64,000 nucleotides of DNA from an uncultured Eubacteriaceae bacterium (GTDB taxonomy: Bacteria; Bacillota; Clostridia; Lachnospirales; CAG-274): the NCBI GenBank assembly GCA_946497035.1, contig CAMMIW010000008.1, positions 45,682 to 109,681 on the forward strand, read 5' to 3'. A program made the translations under genes and the position numbers. The notes beneath the pieces are model-generated. The model was not told the origin of the DNA, did no database searches, and worked only from the letters and a program-made list of their open reading frames with translations. Position 1 is the stretch's first letter. Each line of letters begins with the position of its first letter. Below are positions 52,538-63,314 of this stretch, piece after piece.

Positions 52538-54211
52538 TTATTTTTGTCCAATTGCTTCTTGACGTATTTTAATGTATTCTTGTAAACCTAATTTATCTAA
52601 TTGAGCAAGATATGCATCCCATTCTGCATTAACATCTGCTTGCCCACTAATCCATTGTGCCATTTTTTGATTAATATAATCTGTAATAGAAACTTGATAC
52701 TCTGATAATTTAGATGAATATTCTGGCTCTACCCAATAAGATGGTATTATATCATAATTACCGTTACCATCATTACCTACAAAATATGGCTCATATGCTT
52801 GATCAACAGCTAATTTTTCATCATAATTTGGTGGTGTTTCAAGCTCTACTGTAATATCTTGCTTTAATACATTTTTAGGTAAAGATTGAGTCCACATATT
52901 AGCCCAGCTATATTTTTCATCTTCTTCAGGAGTTAGTTTAGCTCTATCAAAAACTTTATAATGTTTTTCACCTAGTTTTTCATAAGTTACACCCTCAGGC
53001 CCGTTTAATATTTGGAAAGAGTTATCTGTTTCATAAAGGTTATCCCACCATCTAACAATTACCTCTGGATTTTTAGCTTTATCTGTAATAACTACTTGAT
53101 TTTTTAATGTATTAATACCATAAGTATCTGCTAGCCATTTTGGCTCACTACATTCTGGGCTTGATAAAACTGGTAATGGCACAAAATCTGGAACTGTATT
53201 AGGTGGTATTTGTTTAAAATCACCACTATTATATGCTATAGATACACCATATAAATCTTGATTACCTTTACCTTTCCAAGTAGCTAAATCTTGTGTAAAT
53301 AATTCTGGATCTAGTAAACCTTCTGCATTTAAGCTAGCCATATAATTTATAAATTGTTTAAATTCTTCTCTATTAGCACCAAATTCTAATTTACCATCTA
53401 TCATAGTAAATCCATCACTTTCCATAGGTAAACCAAACCAGCCTGCAAGATATAATAGTTTTCTATTGTTAGGATCTGCTGAAAATGGTATTTCATCATT
53501 AGGATTACCATTTCCATTTGCGTCTTGCTTTTTAAATGCAATAAGAACCTCTTTAAGCTCTTCTGTATTAGTAGGCATTTTTAATCCTAAATTATCTAAC
53601 CATTTTTGGTTGATAAATGGGCTAAAATCTACTTTCGGAGAATCTGTAACATAAGGTATAGAATAAATGTGGCCATCTGGTGCAGTCATAGTTTCTCTAA
53701 CACCTGGTAACTCTAAAACCTTCATAATATTAGGAGCAAATTCTTCAAAATAACCTTCTAACGGTATAAATATACCCATATCAACACCATATGTTAAAAT
53801 ATCTGTAGATGATAAACACCAACCACCTATAACGTCTGTATAATCACCTGAGCTTAATGCTAAACCATATTTTTCTTTTGCTATTTCATAAGCATATTGT
53901 TTTACATCTACTTTAACATTTGTTTGTTCTTCTAACATTGGCCAGACAAACTGCCCTTCTAAAGGTGTAGAATTATCTACAAATAATGAAAATGTATAAT
54001 CTCCCTTATTATCTACAATAGGTAAACCTTCTGCATTCATTATTCCATTTACTTTGCCATTTTCATCTACCTCTAAAGTAGGTTTACCATTTTCATCAAA
54101 TTGAGCAGTATTGCCACTATTACCTTTTCCACCACAACCTGTTAATAAGGCTTGTGTCATAAGCAATAATGATAAAAACATAGAAGTTCTTTTTATAAGT
54201 TTTCTTTTCAT
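52538..54211 (-). CDS. Carbohydrate ABC transporter solute-binding lipoprotein (LplA type)
   Basis: Extracellular receptor of a CUT1 sugar importer. The 557-residue precursor has a signal peptide with lipobox LTGC (Cys26), then a Gly/Asn linker and a family-1-like binding fold: FSLFVDNSTPLEGQFVWPMLEEQTNVKVDV, SSGDYTDVIGGW, FINQKWLDNLGLKMPTNTEELKEVLIAFKKQDANGNGNPNDEIPF, the last with the DxNGNGxxDE element usual in LplA proteins. The sugar is not predictable from this alone; the adjacent GH29 gene suggests a fucosylated oligosaccharide. Confidence 0.92.
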   Translation of the reverse strand: MKRKLIKRTSMFLSLLLMTQALLTGCGGKGNSGNTAQFDENGKPTLEVDENGKVNGIMNAEGLPIVDNKGDYTFSLFVDNSTPLEGQFVWPMLEEQTNVKVDVKQYAYEIAKEKYGLALSSGDYTDVIGGWCLSSTDILTYGVDMGIFIPLEGYFEEFAPNIMKVLELPGVRETMTAPDGHIYSIPYVTDSPKVDFSPFINQKWLDNLGLKMPTNTEELKEVLIAFKKQDANGNGNPNDEIPFSADPNNRKLLYLAGWFGLPMESDGFTMIDGKLEFGANREEFKQFINYMASLNAEGLLDPELFTQDLATWKGKGNQDLYGVSIAYNSGDFKQIPPNTVPDFVPLPVLSSPECSEPKWLADTYGINTLKNQVVITDKAKNPEVIVRWWDNLYETDNSFQILNGPEGVTYEKLGEKHYKVFDRAKLTPEEDEKYSWANMWTQSLPKNVLKQDITVELETPPNYDEKLAVDQAYEPYFVGNDGNGNYDIIPSYWVEPEYSSKLSEYQVSITDYINQKMAQWISGQADVNAEWDAYLAQLDKLGLQEYIKIRQEAIGQK

Positions 54212-54320
54212 AAATACATCTCCCTTTTTAAAAAATTCTACTTAACTTATTTTATCTAAATAATATTTTAAAAGGCTCTGTAATAACCTATTAAAATATA
54301 TGTTTTTAATAATTAAAAAA

Positions 54321-55238
54321 TTAACCTTTTACAGAACCAATCATTACACCTTTTGTAAAATGTTTTTGTATAAATGGGTATAAAATTAAAACAGGTATAC
54401 TTGATATTATAATTAACGAATATTTCATTAATTCTACAGCTTCTTGTTGTTTTCTTAAAGCTTCTTGTTGAGCAGCTGATGTTATCGTTTGAGAAAGCTG
54501 TGCCGAGTTTTGAACTAATATAGAACGTAAAACTAACTGTAAAGGATATTTTTCTTCTGTTTGCATATATAATAATGCACTAAAATATGAGTTCCAATGG
54601 CCTACTCCATAATATAAAACCATAATAGCTATAATAGCCTTAGATAAAGGTAATGCTATGCTAAAGAAAAATCTACCATGGCCACAACCATCTAGCTCAG
54701 CAGCTTCATAAAGCTCCTCTGATATATTTTGTTGAAAAAATGTTCTTGCAACAATCATATTATAAACGCTTAACGAACCTGGTAAAATTAATGCCCACAT
54801 ACTATCTAATAAACCTAATTTTTGAACAACTAAATATGTAGGTATCATACCACCACCTATAAACATTGTTATCATATAAAATATAGTAACAATTTTTCTA
54901 CCTTGAAACTTTCTTCTAGATAAAGCATAGGCTGTAGGTATTGTTAATAATAAATTAACACAAGTACCAACTGTTGTATATATTAAAGAGTTTATAAACC
55001 CTCTTACAACACTAGCATTTTCAAATACCTTTTTGTAACCTTCTAACGTAAAGCCTATAGGATAAAAAATAACTTGACCAGAAGCAACTTTATCTGGGCT
55101 ACTAAAAGATGATATAATTATAAAATATAATGGATATGCAACTATAAGTAATATAAATGTTAATATAACAAAAATTATGCCATCAAATATAACATCACTT
55201 TTTGATCTTTTTATTGCTTTCTTTTTCTCTCTTGCCAT
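54321..55238 (-). CDS. Carbohydrate ABC transporter permease (LplC/CarB type)
   Basis: Inner-membrane permease of the CUT1 class. The 305-residue protein has six membrane segments, starting with VIFDGIIFVILTFILLIVAYPLYFIIISSFS; the EAA loop is YEAAELDGCGHGRFFFSIALPLSKAIIAI, and the C-terminal end FTKGVMIGSVKG is typical for LplC. It lies between LplB-type permease and binding protein. An ATPase (MsmX type) is not encoded here and must be shared, as is usual. Confidence 0.93.
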   Translation of the reverse strand: MAREKKKAIKRSKSDVIFDGIIFVILTFILLIVAYPLYFIIISSFSSPDKVASGQVIFYPIGFTLEGYKKVFENASVVRGFINSLIYTTVGTCVNLLLTIPTAYALSRRKFQGRKIVTIFYMITMFIGGGMIPTYLVVQKLGLLDSMWALILPGSLSVYNMIVARTFFQQNISEELYEAAELDGCGHGRFFFSIALPLSKAIIAIMVLYYGVGHWNSYFSALLYMQTEEKYPLQLVLRSILVQNSAQLSQTITSAAQQEALRKQQEAVELMKYSLIIISSIPVLILYPFIQKHFTKGVMIGSVKG

Positions 55239-55251
55239 AATAACCCCCCTA

Positions 55252-56190
55252 TTACCATAATCCGCTACCAGATAATTTATTACTAATTTTATTTACACCT
55301 ACTAAGAAAATAGCATTAATTAAAGAGTTAAATAAACCGATAGCACTTGAATAAGATGTATCTCTATCTATAAGACCAACTTGGTATGTATAAGTAGATA
55401 TAACCTCAGATACAGATTTATTTAAATCATTTTGTAATAAAAATACTTTTTCAAAACCAACAGATAATAAGCTACCACAACTTAAAATTAGTAATATTGT
55501 AGCCGTTGGTAAAATACTTGGAAAATCGATATATTTAATTATTTGAAACTTAGTAGCTCCATCTACTATAGCAGCCTCGTGAAGCTCTGGGCTAACCCCC
55601 GATAAAGCGGCAAAATAAATAACTGAGCCCCAGCCCATACCTTGCCATACACCAGACCATACGTATATATGTCTCCAATATTCTTTATGTGCCATAAAGT
55701 TTATAGGATCTCCACCAAAGCTGCGTATAACGTGGTTAATTATACCTGATGTAGGAGATAAAAATAATATTATCATACCACACATAACAACTACAGATAT
55801 AAAGTTTGGCGCATATGTAACCCCTTGTATTACCCTTCTATATCTTTTATGCCTAAAAGAGTTTAACATGAGAGCTAATATGATTGGTATAGGAAAACCT
55901 GCTAAAAGTGAATAAAAACTTAATATAAATGTATTTTTAAGAGTTATTTCAAAGTATGGTGAATTGAAAAATCTTATAAAATGTTGCATACCAACCCACT
56001 CACTACCTAAAAACCCATCTTTAAAGTTATAATTTCTAAAAGCTATCTGAACACCATACATTGGTATATAGCTAAAAATAAAAGTAATTATCATACCAGG
56101 TATAACAAATAACCATAACGTAACATCTCTTTTTAAATTTTTAAAAAAATTATTCTTTTGTTTAGGTTTTGCTAGTTTTACATTTTCCAT
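55252..56190 (-). CDS. Carbohydrate ABC transporter permease (LplB type)
   Basis: Partner permease. The 312-residue protein has six membrane segments, starting with VTLWLFVIPGMIITFIFSYIPMYGVQIAFRNYNFKDGF, and the EAA loop HEAAIVDGATKFQIIKYIDFPSILPTA; it ends NKISNKLSGSGLW, a family hallmark. The ATG at 56190 is preferred; an AGGAGGGG site lies 11-13 bases upstream, a slightly long gap, and a GTG overlapping that site is less likely. First gene of the four-gene module. Confidence 0.92.
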   Translation of the reverse strand: MENVKLAKPKQKNNFFKNLKRDVTLWLFVIPGMIITFIFSYIPMYGVQIAFRNYNFKDGFLGSEWVGMQHFIRFFNSPYFEITLKNTFILSFYSLLAGFPIPIILALMLNSFRHKRYRRVIQGVTYAPNFISVVVMCGMIILFLSPTSGIINHVIRSFGGDPINFMAHKEYWRHIYVWSGVWQGMGWGSVIYFAALSGVSPELHEAAIVDGATKFQIIKYIDFPSILPTATILLILSCGSLLSVGFEKVFLLQNDLNKSVSEVISTYTYQVGLIDRDTSYSSAIGLFNSLINAIFLVGVNKISNKLSGSGLW

Positions 56191-56202
56191 TACGAAAATC
56201 AC

Positions 56203-56953
56203 CCCTCCTAATATAAGCTTTATAATAGTTTATTTTAACTTTTTAAGTTAAAAACTTTATGAAATTAGAATAACAAAATTCTAAAAATTTAGCAACATTA
56301 ATATTGCACAATAATTTAATTTGTGATTTTTAAGTATTTTATCATTACTTTTTTATAATTTTTCAAAAATTTTTGTATAATTTATACAATATAATAATTA
56401 ATATATAAATTAATATAATGTTTTAATTTGTTTATAAAATTTATTCAAAAATAACCTATTTTATACATATTTAACTCTATTTATATATTATTTATACAAA
56501 AAATTGTTTAATATTAATTAAATTTAATTAATATTAAAAAAATGTATATTTTTTACCTATTAATGTTGTTTTTATTTAGTTTTTAATTTTTACTTAAACA
56601 GTATAGTTTTTATTTTATATACATATTTACCAATAAAAAAAGGCAATAAATTATAATTAACTTTAAATTTTAGTTAATTATATATATTTATCACCTATTT
56701 TTTAATTTAATTTTAACTTTAATTTTAATTTTAAAATTTTTAAATTATATTGTAAAATTTGCTTTTATAACTTAATATATATTATAAAAACATTTTATTA
56801 ATTTAAAAATAATATTAAAATAAATAGTTTTTATTAGTTTAATAATAAATATTTTAATAATTATATTTATGCCTTAAACCTTGTTTTTAAAATTAAACAC
56901 CAGTAATTTAAAAATAATCAAAATAATATTTATATATAGTTTTATTAAAACAA
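56203..56953. other. Gene-free, extremely A+T-rich stretch upstream of the sugar module
   Basis: About 750 bases with hardly any G or C and no coding frame. Near the operon start is TTTTAACTT-TTT-AAGTTAAAA (56233-56253), a hairpin or operator. Further up are TTGTATA-ATT-TATACAA near 56373-56389, a 32-base perfect palindrome at 56507-56538, and ATAATTAACT/AGTTAATTAT near 56653-56682. Several TATAAT-like sequences occur, so no promoter can be chosen. Confidence 0.6.
56507..56538. repeat. 32-base perfect A/T palindrome
   Basis: TTTAATATTAATTAAA followed at once by its reverse complement, without spacer and without any G or C. In DNA of this composition short palindromes are common, but a 16-base arm is longer than expected by chance. 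Confidence 0.7.
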
Positions 56954-56954
56954 T

Positions 56955-56988
56955 AAAAAAAGGTATGGATATATCCATACCTTTTTTT
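56955..56988 (-). terminator. Intrinsic terminator of eno
   Basis: AAAAAAAGGTATGGA (56955-56969), loop TATA, TCCATACCTTTTTTT (56974-56988): 15-base stem, U-run on the minus-strand transcript, 11 bases after the eno stop. Confidence 0.9.
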
Positions 56989-56998
56989 ATAAAATTAA

Positions 56999-58422
<1,424 letters not shown>

Positions 58423-58449
58423 TATTTTAACACTATATTTTTAAATTAT

Positions 58450-59991
58450 TTACTTAATTAATAAACTTTCACCTGTCATCTCTTTTGGTTGCTCTAAGCC
58501 CATCATATCTAAAAGAGTTGGGGCTATATCTGCAAGCTTACCACCTTCTTTAATACCTTTTGCTTTATCACAGTTTATAAGAATAAATGGAACAGGATTT
58601 GTAGTATGTGCTGTAAAAGGTTGGTTTGTATCATAATCTATAAGCTGATCGCTATTACCATGATCTGCACAAATAAACATTTGAGCATTATTTTCTACAA
58701 CAGTATCAACAACCTTACCTATACATTCATCAACATACTCAATAGCTTTAATAGCTGCATCAATAACACCTGTGTGGCCTACCATATCAGGATTTGCGTA
58801 GTTTACAATAATTAAATCATATTTACTACTTACAATATTTTCTGTTAATTTTTCTGTAACCTCTTTTGCGCTCATTTCTGGTTGTAAATCATAAGTAGCA
58901 ACTTGTGGAGAAGGTATTAAAATTCTATCTTCATTTTTATAAGGCTCTTCTACCCCACCATTAAAGAAAAATGTAACGTGAGCATATTTTTCAGTTTCTG
59001 CAAGTCTTAATTGAGTAAGGCCTAAATTAGATATGTATTCACCAAAAGTATTTGTCAAGCTTTCTTTTAAGAAAACAACTTCTTTATTTTTAATAGATGA
59101 ATCATAATCTGTAAAAGTAACAAACTTTGTATTAAAGTAGCCTTTAGCTCTATCAAAACCTGTAAATTCTTCATCACAGAAAGCTCTTGTCATTTCTCTT
59201 GCTCTATCAGGACGGTAATTAAAGAAAATAACCGAATCATTTTCATTGATAGTAGCTACTGGCATATCATTTTCTGTAACAACAGTAGGCACAACAAATT
59301 CATCATTTACATCTTTAGAATAAGAATTTTCAATATAAGAGATAACGTTATCTGTGCTATCACCTTTACCCATAACCATAGCATTATAAGCGTGTTCTAC
59401 TCTTTCCCAACGGTTATCTCTATCCATAGCATAATATCTACCACTAATAGTAGCTATTTTACCTACACCAATTTCGCTAATTTTAGCTTGCAATTCTTCT
59501 AAAAAGCCTTTGCCAGAAGTTGGAGGTGTATCTCTACCATCTAAAAATGCGTGGATAAATACTTTTTCAATACCATTCATTTTAGCCATTTTTAATAAAC
59601 CATATAAATGTTCGTTATGGCTATGAACACCACCGCTAGATAAAAGCCCCATTAAATGTAAAGCACTGTTTCTCTCTTTACAATTATCCATAGCAGCTTT
59701 TAAAACTTGATTTTCAAAAAAATCTCCATCTTGGATAGATTTAGTTATTCTAGTAAGCTCTTGATATACGATTCTACCAGCACCCATATTTAGATGTCCA
59801 ACTTCAGAGTTACCCATCTGTCCATCTGGTAAACCAACAAATAAACCGCTAGCGTTACCTTTAACACAAGGATACTCACTAGTTATTCTATCAATATTAG
59901 GAGTGTTGGCAAGTTTAATTGCATTACCTTCAGTTTTGTCATTTATACCAAAACCATCTAATATCATTAAAACAGTAGTTTTTTTACTCAT
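58450..59991 (-). CDS. gpmI: 2,3-bisphosphoglycerate-independent phosphoglycerate mutase
   Basis: Interconverts 3- and 2-phosphoglycerate using two Mn ions and a phosphoserine. The 513-residue protein has VLMILDGFG, the active Ser in GLPDGQMGNSEVGHLNMGAGR, HAFLDGRDTPPTSG, ATISGRYYAMDRDNRWERVEHAY, FFNYRPDRAREMTRAF, FFFNGGVEEPY, NYANPDMVGHTG and ADHGNSDQL. Length is typical. It follows tpiA after 36 bases. Confidence 0.97.
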   Translation of the reverse strand: MSKKTTVLMILDGFGINDKTEGNAIKLANTPNIDRITSEYPCVKGNASGLFVGLPDGQMGNSEVGHLNMGAGRIVYQELTRITKSIQDGDFFENQVLKAAMDNCKERNSALHLMGLLSSGGVHSHNEHLYGLLKMAKMNGIEKVFIHAFLDGRDTPPTSGKGFLEELQAKISEIGVGKIATISGRYYAMDRDNRWERVEHAYNAMVMGKGDSTDNVISYIENSYSKDVNDEFVVPTVVTENDMPVATINENDSVIFFNYRPDRAREMTRAFCDEEFTGFDRAKGYFNTKFVTFTDYDSSIKNKEVVFLKESLTNTFGEYISNLGLTQLRLAETEKYAHVTFFFNGGVEEPYKNEDRILIPSPQVATYDLQPEMSAKEVTEKLTENIVSSKYDLIIVNYANPDMVGHTGVIDAAIKAIEYVDECIGKVVDTVVENNAQMFICADHGNSDQLIDYDTNQPFTAHTTNPVPFILINCDKAKGIKEGGKLADIAPTLLDMMGLEQPKEMTGESLLIK

Positions 59992-60027
59992 ATTTATCTC
60001 CTTATAAAATGTTATTAATATTAACTA

Positions 60028-60771
60028 TTAATAATTTACAACTTTAATAAAGTCTTCTTTAAGAGAAGCACCACCAACTAATCCACCATCAATATTTGGC
60101 ATATTAAATAATTCGTTAGCTGTATCTCCTGTAACACTTCCGCCATATTGTATTCTAATAATATCTGCTACTTCTTGACCATAAACCTCTGCTACAACTT
60201 TTCTAACTTCTGCACAAACTTCTTCTGCTTGTTCTTTAGTAGCAACTTTACCTGTACCTATAGCCCAAATTGGCTCATAAGCTATAACAACTTTTTTAGC
60301 ATCTTCTTTAGAAACACCTGCAAGAGCTTTTTTAACTTGAACTCTTACTAATTCAATAGTAATATTAAGCTCTCTTTCTTCAAGAGTTTCTCCAACACAT
60401 AAGATAGGAACTATACCGTGTTCTAAAGCTTTTTTAACTTTTTTATTTACAGTTTCATCTGTTTCACCAAAATATGCTCTTCTTTCAGAATGGCCTATTA
60501 TAACATATTTAACACCAAGCTCTTTAAGCATAGCAGGAGCTATCTCTCCAGTATAAGCACCAGATTCTTCAAAATGCATATTTTGAGCACCAAGATTAAT
60601 ATTTGTACCTTTAATAGCTTCAGAAACAGACATTAAATCTACAAAAGGAACACAAACAACTACATCACTTTTATCTGTATCAATACCACTTTTTAAAGTG
60701 TTGATAAGCTCAACTGCTTCATTGTGGTTTTTATTCATTTTCCAGTTACCTGCAATAATTTTTTTTCTCAT
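60028..60771 (-). CDS. tpiA: Triosephosphate isomerase
   Basis: Interconverts dihydroxyacetone phosphate and glyceraldehyde 3-phosphate. The 247-residue protein has the catalytic Lys in AGNWKMNKN, His in [15 protein letters not shown], Glu in [17 protein letters not shown], and the phosphate loops [15 protein letters not shown] and [10 protein letters not shown]. Start at 60771 with TGGAGG five bases before it. Between pgk and gpmI. Confidence 0.97.
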   Translation of the reverse strand: MRKKIIAGNWKMNKNHNEAVELINTLKSGIDTDKSDVVVCVPFVDLMSVSEAIKGTNINLGAQNMHFEESGAYTGEIAPAMLKELGVKYVIIGHSERRAYFGETDETVNKKVKKALEHGIVPILCVGETLEERELNITIELVRVQVKKALAGVSKEDAKKVVIAYEPIWAIGTGKVATKEQAEEVCAEVRKVVAEVYGQEVADIIRIQYGGSVTGDTANELFNMPNIDGGLVGGASLKEDFIKVVNY

Positions 60772-60833
60772 AATAACCTCCACAATATATAGGCTAAGGC
60801 TAAAAAGCCCTAGCCTTTAAAATAAAATTTATA

Positions 60834-62021
60834 TTATTTATCGTTTGCTGCAACAACACCTGGTAATTCTTTACCTTCTAAAAATTCTAAAGAAGCACCA
60901 CCACCAGTTGAAATATGGCTCATTTTATCACCAAAGCCAAGTTGGTTAACAGCTGCTGCTGAGTCACCACCACCAATAATAGTTGTAGCATCAATATTAG
61001 CTAAAGCTTCTGCTACTGCTATAGTACCTTTAGCAAAATTTTCAAATTCAAATACGCCCATAGGCCCATTCCAAACAACAGTTTTAGCATCTTTTATAGC
61101 GTTAGCAAATAATTCTCTAGTTTTTTCGCCAATATCAAGCCCTTGCCAACCTTCAGGAATTCCACCTTCAACTGTTTTAAACTCTGTGTCGTTTTTAAAT
61201 TCTTGTGTAACAACTGTATCAACAGGTATTAAGAAATTAACACCTTTTTCTTTAGCTTTTTCCATCATCTCTTTAGCATACTCTACTTTGTCTGCTTCTA
61301 ATAAAGAGTTACCTACCTCAAGGCCATTAGCTTTCATAAATGTATAAGCCATACCGCCACCGATAATTAATGTGTCTACTTTTTCAAGTAAATTATTGAT
61401 AACGTTAATTTTGTCAGAAACTTTCGCACCACCTAAAATAGCCACAAAAGGTCTTTCAGGATTGTTTACCGCATTACCTAAATAAGTAATCTCTTTATCC
61501 ATTAAATAACCAACTGCTGACTCAGAAACAAATTTTGTAACACCAACAGTTGAACAATGAGCTCTATGTGAAGAACCAAAAGCATCATTTACATATACAT
61601 CACAAAGGCTAGCAAGCTCTTTGCTAAATTCTTCTACGTTTTTAGTTTCTTCTTTTCTAAATCTAGTATTTTCTAATAAAACAACGTCGCCTTCTTGCAT
61701 AGCTTCAACAGCTTTTTTAGCATTTTCGCCAACAACTGTATCATCAGCTGCAAAAACAACTGTTTTACCTAATTTTTCTGATAATCTAGTAGCAACAGGT
61801 GCTAAAGATGCACTAGGAGTAGGCTCTTTTGGTTTACCTAAGTGAGAGCATAAAATAACTTTTGCACCTTCACTTATTAATTTATTTATTGTTGGAAGAG
61901 CAGCAACTATTCTGTTTTCATCTGTAATAACGCCATCTTGTAATGGAACGTTAAAGTCACATCTAACTAATACTCTTTTTCCTTTTACTTGTAAATCATC
62001 AACAGATTTTTTATTTAACAT
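60834..62021 (-). CDS. pgk: Phosphoglycerate kinase
   Basis: Makes ATP and 3-phosphoglycerate from 1,3-bisphosphoglycerate. The 395-residue protein starts with [24 protein letters not shown] and has [69 protein letters not shown] and the nucleotide-binding [39 protein letters not shown]. Ribosome binding site AAAGGAG. It heads pgk-tpiA-gpmI, separated from gap by two opposite-strand genes. Confidence 0.97.
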   Translation of the reverse strand: MLNKKSVDDLQVKGKRVLVRCDFNVPLQDGVITDENRIVAALPTINKLISEGAKVILCSHLGKPKEPTPSASLAPVATRLSEKLGKTVVFAADDTVVGENAKKAVEAMQEGDVVLLENTRFRKEETKNVEEFSKELASLCDVYVNDAFGSSHRAHCSTVGVTKFVSESAVGYLMDKEITYLGNAVNNPERPFVAILGGAKVSDKINVINNLLEKVDTLIIGGGMAYTFMKANGLEVGNSLLEADKVEYAKEMMEKAKEKGVNFLIPVDTVVTQEFKNDTEFKTVEGGIPEGWQGLDIGEKTRELFANAIKDAKTVVWNGPMGVFEFENFAKGTIAVAEALANIDATTIIGGGDSAAAVNQLGFGDKMSHISTGGGASLEFLEGKELPGVVAANDK

Positions 62022-62422
62022 AAGTAAATTCTCCTTTCAAAATACACAACATTTTGTGCTACTAAATTTAATTTATATTTAGAGTTATGATTAATGCTTA
62101 CTTTTAAAAATTATTAATTATAATCTATTATAATTAATAAAGCACCAATCACATTGATAATATTATAACATATTTGACAAATTTTTGCTTTACATTTTTT
62201 ACACAATTTTTTATATATTTTTCCATACATTTTTATTAATAACACACAATTTTAAATAAATATATAAAATATAAATTTGACTTTTTTATATTATCAACTA
62301 AAAATTTATATTTATCTATTTTTTTTATTTTATTTTTTTATATTTTATAATAAACCTTTTTTTATCATTTACGTATAATTATATAAAATAAAAATGATAA
62401 CTTAAATTATGGAGGTAAAAAT
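62022..62422. promoter_or_regulatory. Divergent control region of pgk and the SHOCT-like gene
   Basis: About 400 A+T-rich bases without a gene. On the minus strand an extended -10 (TGTTATAAT) lies near 62160-62170. At 62111-62140 is a nearly perfect palindrome, TTATTAATTATAAT-CT-ATTATAATTAATAA, 14-base arms, between this -10 and the pgk start. On the plus strand several TATA-like sequences precede 62423; none can be chosen. Confidence 0.45.
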
Positions 62423-62794
62423 ATGACAAACGAAAGAATGATGATTTTAGAAATGGTTAAAGATGGTAAAATTACAGTTGATGATGGTGTTAAACTTTTA
62501 AATGCTATAAGTAAAAGTAGCTCTTCTAATTTTGACGATTTTGCTAACGATATAAAATATAAAATAAACAATATACCTAGACCAAATTCACAAAAAATTA
62601 AGCAAAATACACAAGCATTTTTTAATAAAACAGAAGAAATATTTGATGATTTTACAAAATCTGTTAAAGATTTTTTCAATACAAATAACACTCAACAACA
62701 AGATAATAATCAAACTATAAATATTAATCCTGTTGATCAACAAGATATTGTAGATAATAACCAAAATAATAATGAAAATATAAATAAAAATTAA
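62423..62794 (+). CDS. SHOCT-like (YvlB N-terminal type) small protein
   Basis: A 123-residue protein. Residues 3-30, NERMMILEMVKDGKITVDDGVKLLNAI, form the two-helix SHOCT-like unit found at the start of YvlB/LiaX-type proteins, which take part in cell-envelope stress. The rest is helical and then Asn/Gln-rich, probably disordered; the beta-helical part of full YvlB is absent. TGGAGG precedes the ATG. A terminator follows, so it is monocistronic. Confidence 0.75.
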   Translation: MTNERMMILEMVKDGKITVDDGVKLLNAISKSSSSNFDDFANDIKYKINNIPRPNSQKIKQNTQAFFNKTEEIFDDFTKSVKDFFNTNNTQQQDNNQTININPVDQQDIVDNNQNNNENINKN

Positions 62795-62827
62795 GCATAA
62801 TATTACAAAAATTAGACTTAATATTAT

Positions 62828-62863
62828 AAAAATAGCTACAAATATTTATTTGTGGCTATTTTT
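62828..62863 (+). terminator. Terminator after the SHOCT-like gene
   Basis: AAAAATAGCTACAAAT and ATTTGTGGCTATTTTT form a 16-base stem with one G-U pair and the loop ATTT. An extended -10 element (TGATATAAT, 62866-62873) for the next gene starts three bases later; its -35 position falls inside the hairpin. Confidence 0.8.
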
Positions 62864-62897
62864 ATGATATAATATTTAAAATGAAAGGAGAAAATTT

Positions 62898-63245
62898 ATG
62901 GAAATATTATTATTTATTACATCACTTTTTATATTACTTTTTTTATTTATTCTATTACTTTCTATGGTTGCATCTATCTTTTTAAACGTTTTATCTTGGT
63001 ATTGTATATATCAAGATGCAAAACAAAAAAATAACCCTGAACCTATGTTATGGGTTATAGTTTCTATTTTTTCTTTCTCTATTGGTACGTTTATTTATGT
63101 TATTTCACAATGGGGCAAAACTTATGAAAATATTAATAAAAAGTATTTTTATTATTTAATTTTTTATTTTTGGTTTAATATTATATTATTTTTATGTTTT
63201 ATTGGCCTTATAAACTTTATTATAATGCAACTAGTATTATATTAA
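62898..63245 (+). CDS. Small membrane protein of unknown function
   Basis: A 115-residue protein with three hydrophobic segments: residues 2-32, PMLWVIVSIFSFSIGTFIYVIS, and YLIFYFWFNIILFLCFIGLINFIIM. Between the first two is a short loop YQDAKQKNNPEP. AAAGGAG lies before the ATG. I do not recognise the family. It converges with gap, and the two share the terminator at 63271-63293. Confidence 0.65.
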   Translation: MEILLFITSLFILLFLFILLLSMVASIFLNVLSWYCIYQDAKQKNNPEPMLWVIVSIFSFSIGTFIYVISQWGKTYENINKKYFYYLIFYFWFNIILFLCFIGLINFIIMQLVLY

Positions 63246-63270
63246 TATATAGTTACATATTTTTATAAAA

Positions 63271-63293
63271 ACCCATAGCCTAAGGCTATGGGT
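63271..63293. terminator. Bidirectional terminator of gap and the membrane protein gene
   Basis: ACCCATAGCC (63271-63280), loop TAA, GGCTATGGGT (63284-63293): 10-base G+C-rich stem, with TTTTATAAAA before and AAAACT after; the minus strand gets the U-run TTTTATAAAAAT. Confidence 0.8.
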
Positions 63294-63314
63294 AAAACTA
63301 GTTAATCTTTAAAA

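Noticed and set aside
51025..56190. Sugar module as a genomic island with integration sites
   Set aside because: No integrase, transposase, tRNA or direct repeat flanks were found. Only the PBP stub and the A+T desert suggest a junction, so it is mentioned as inference and not as a mobile element.
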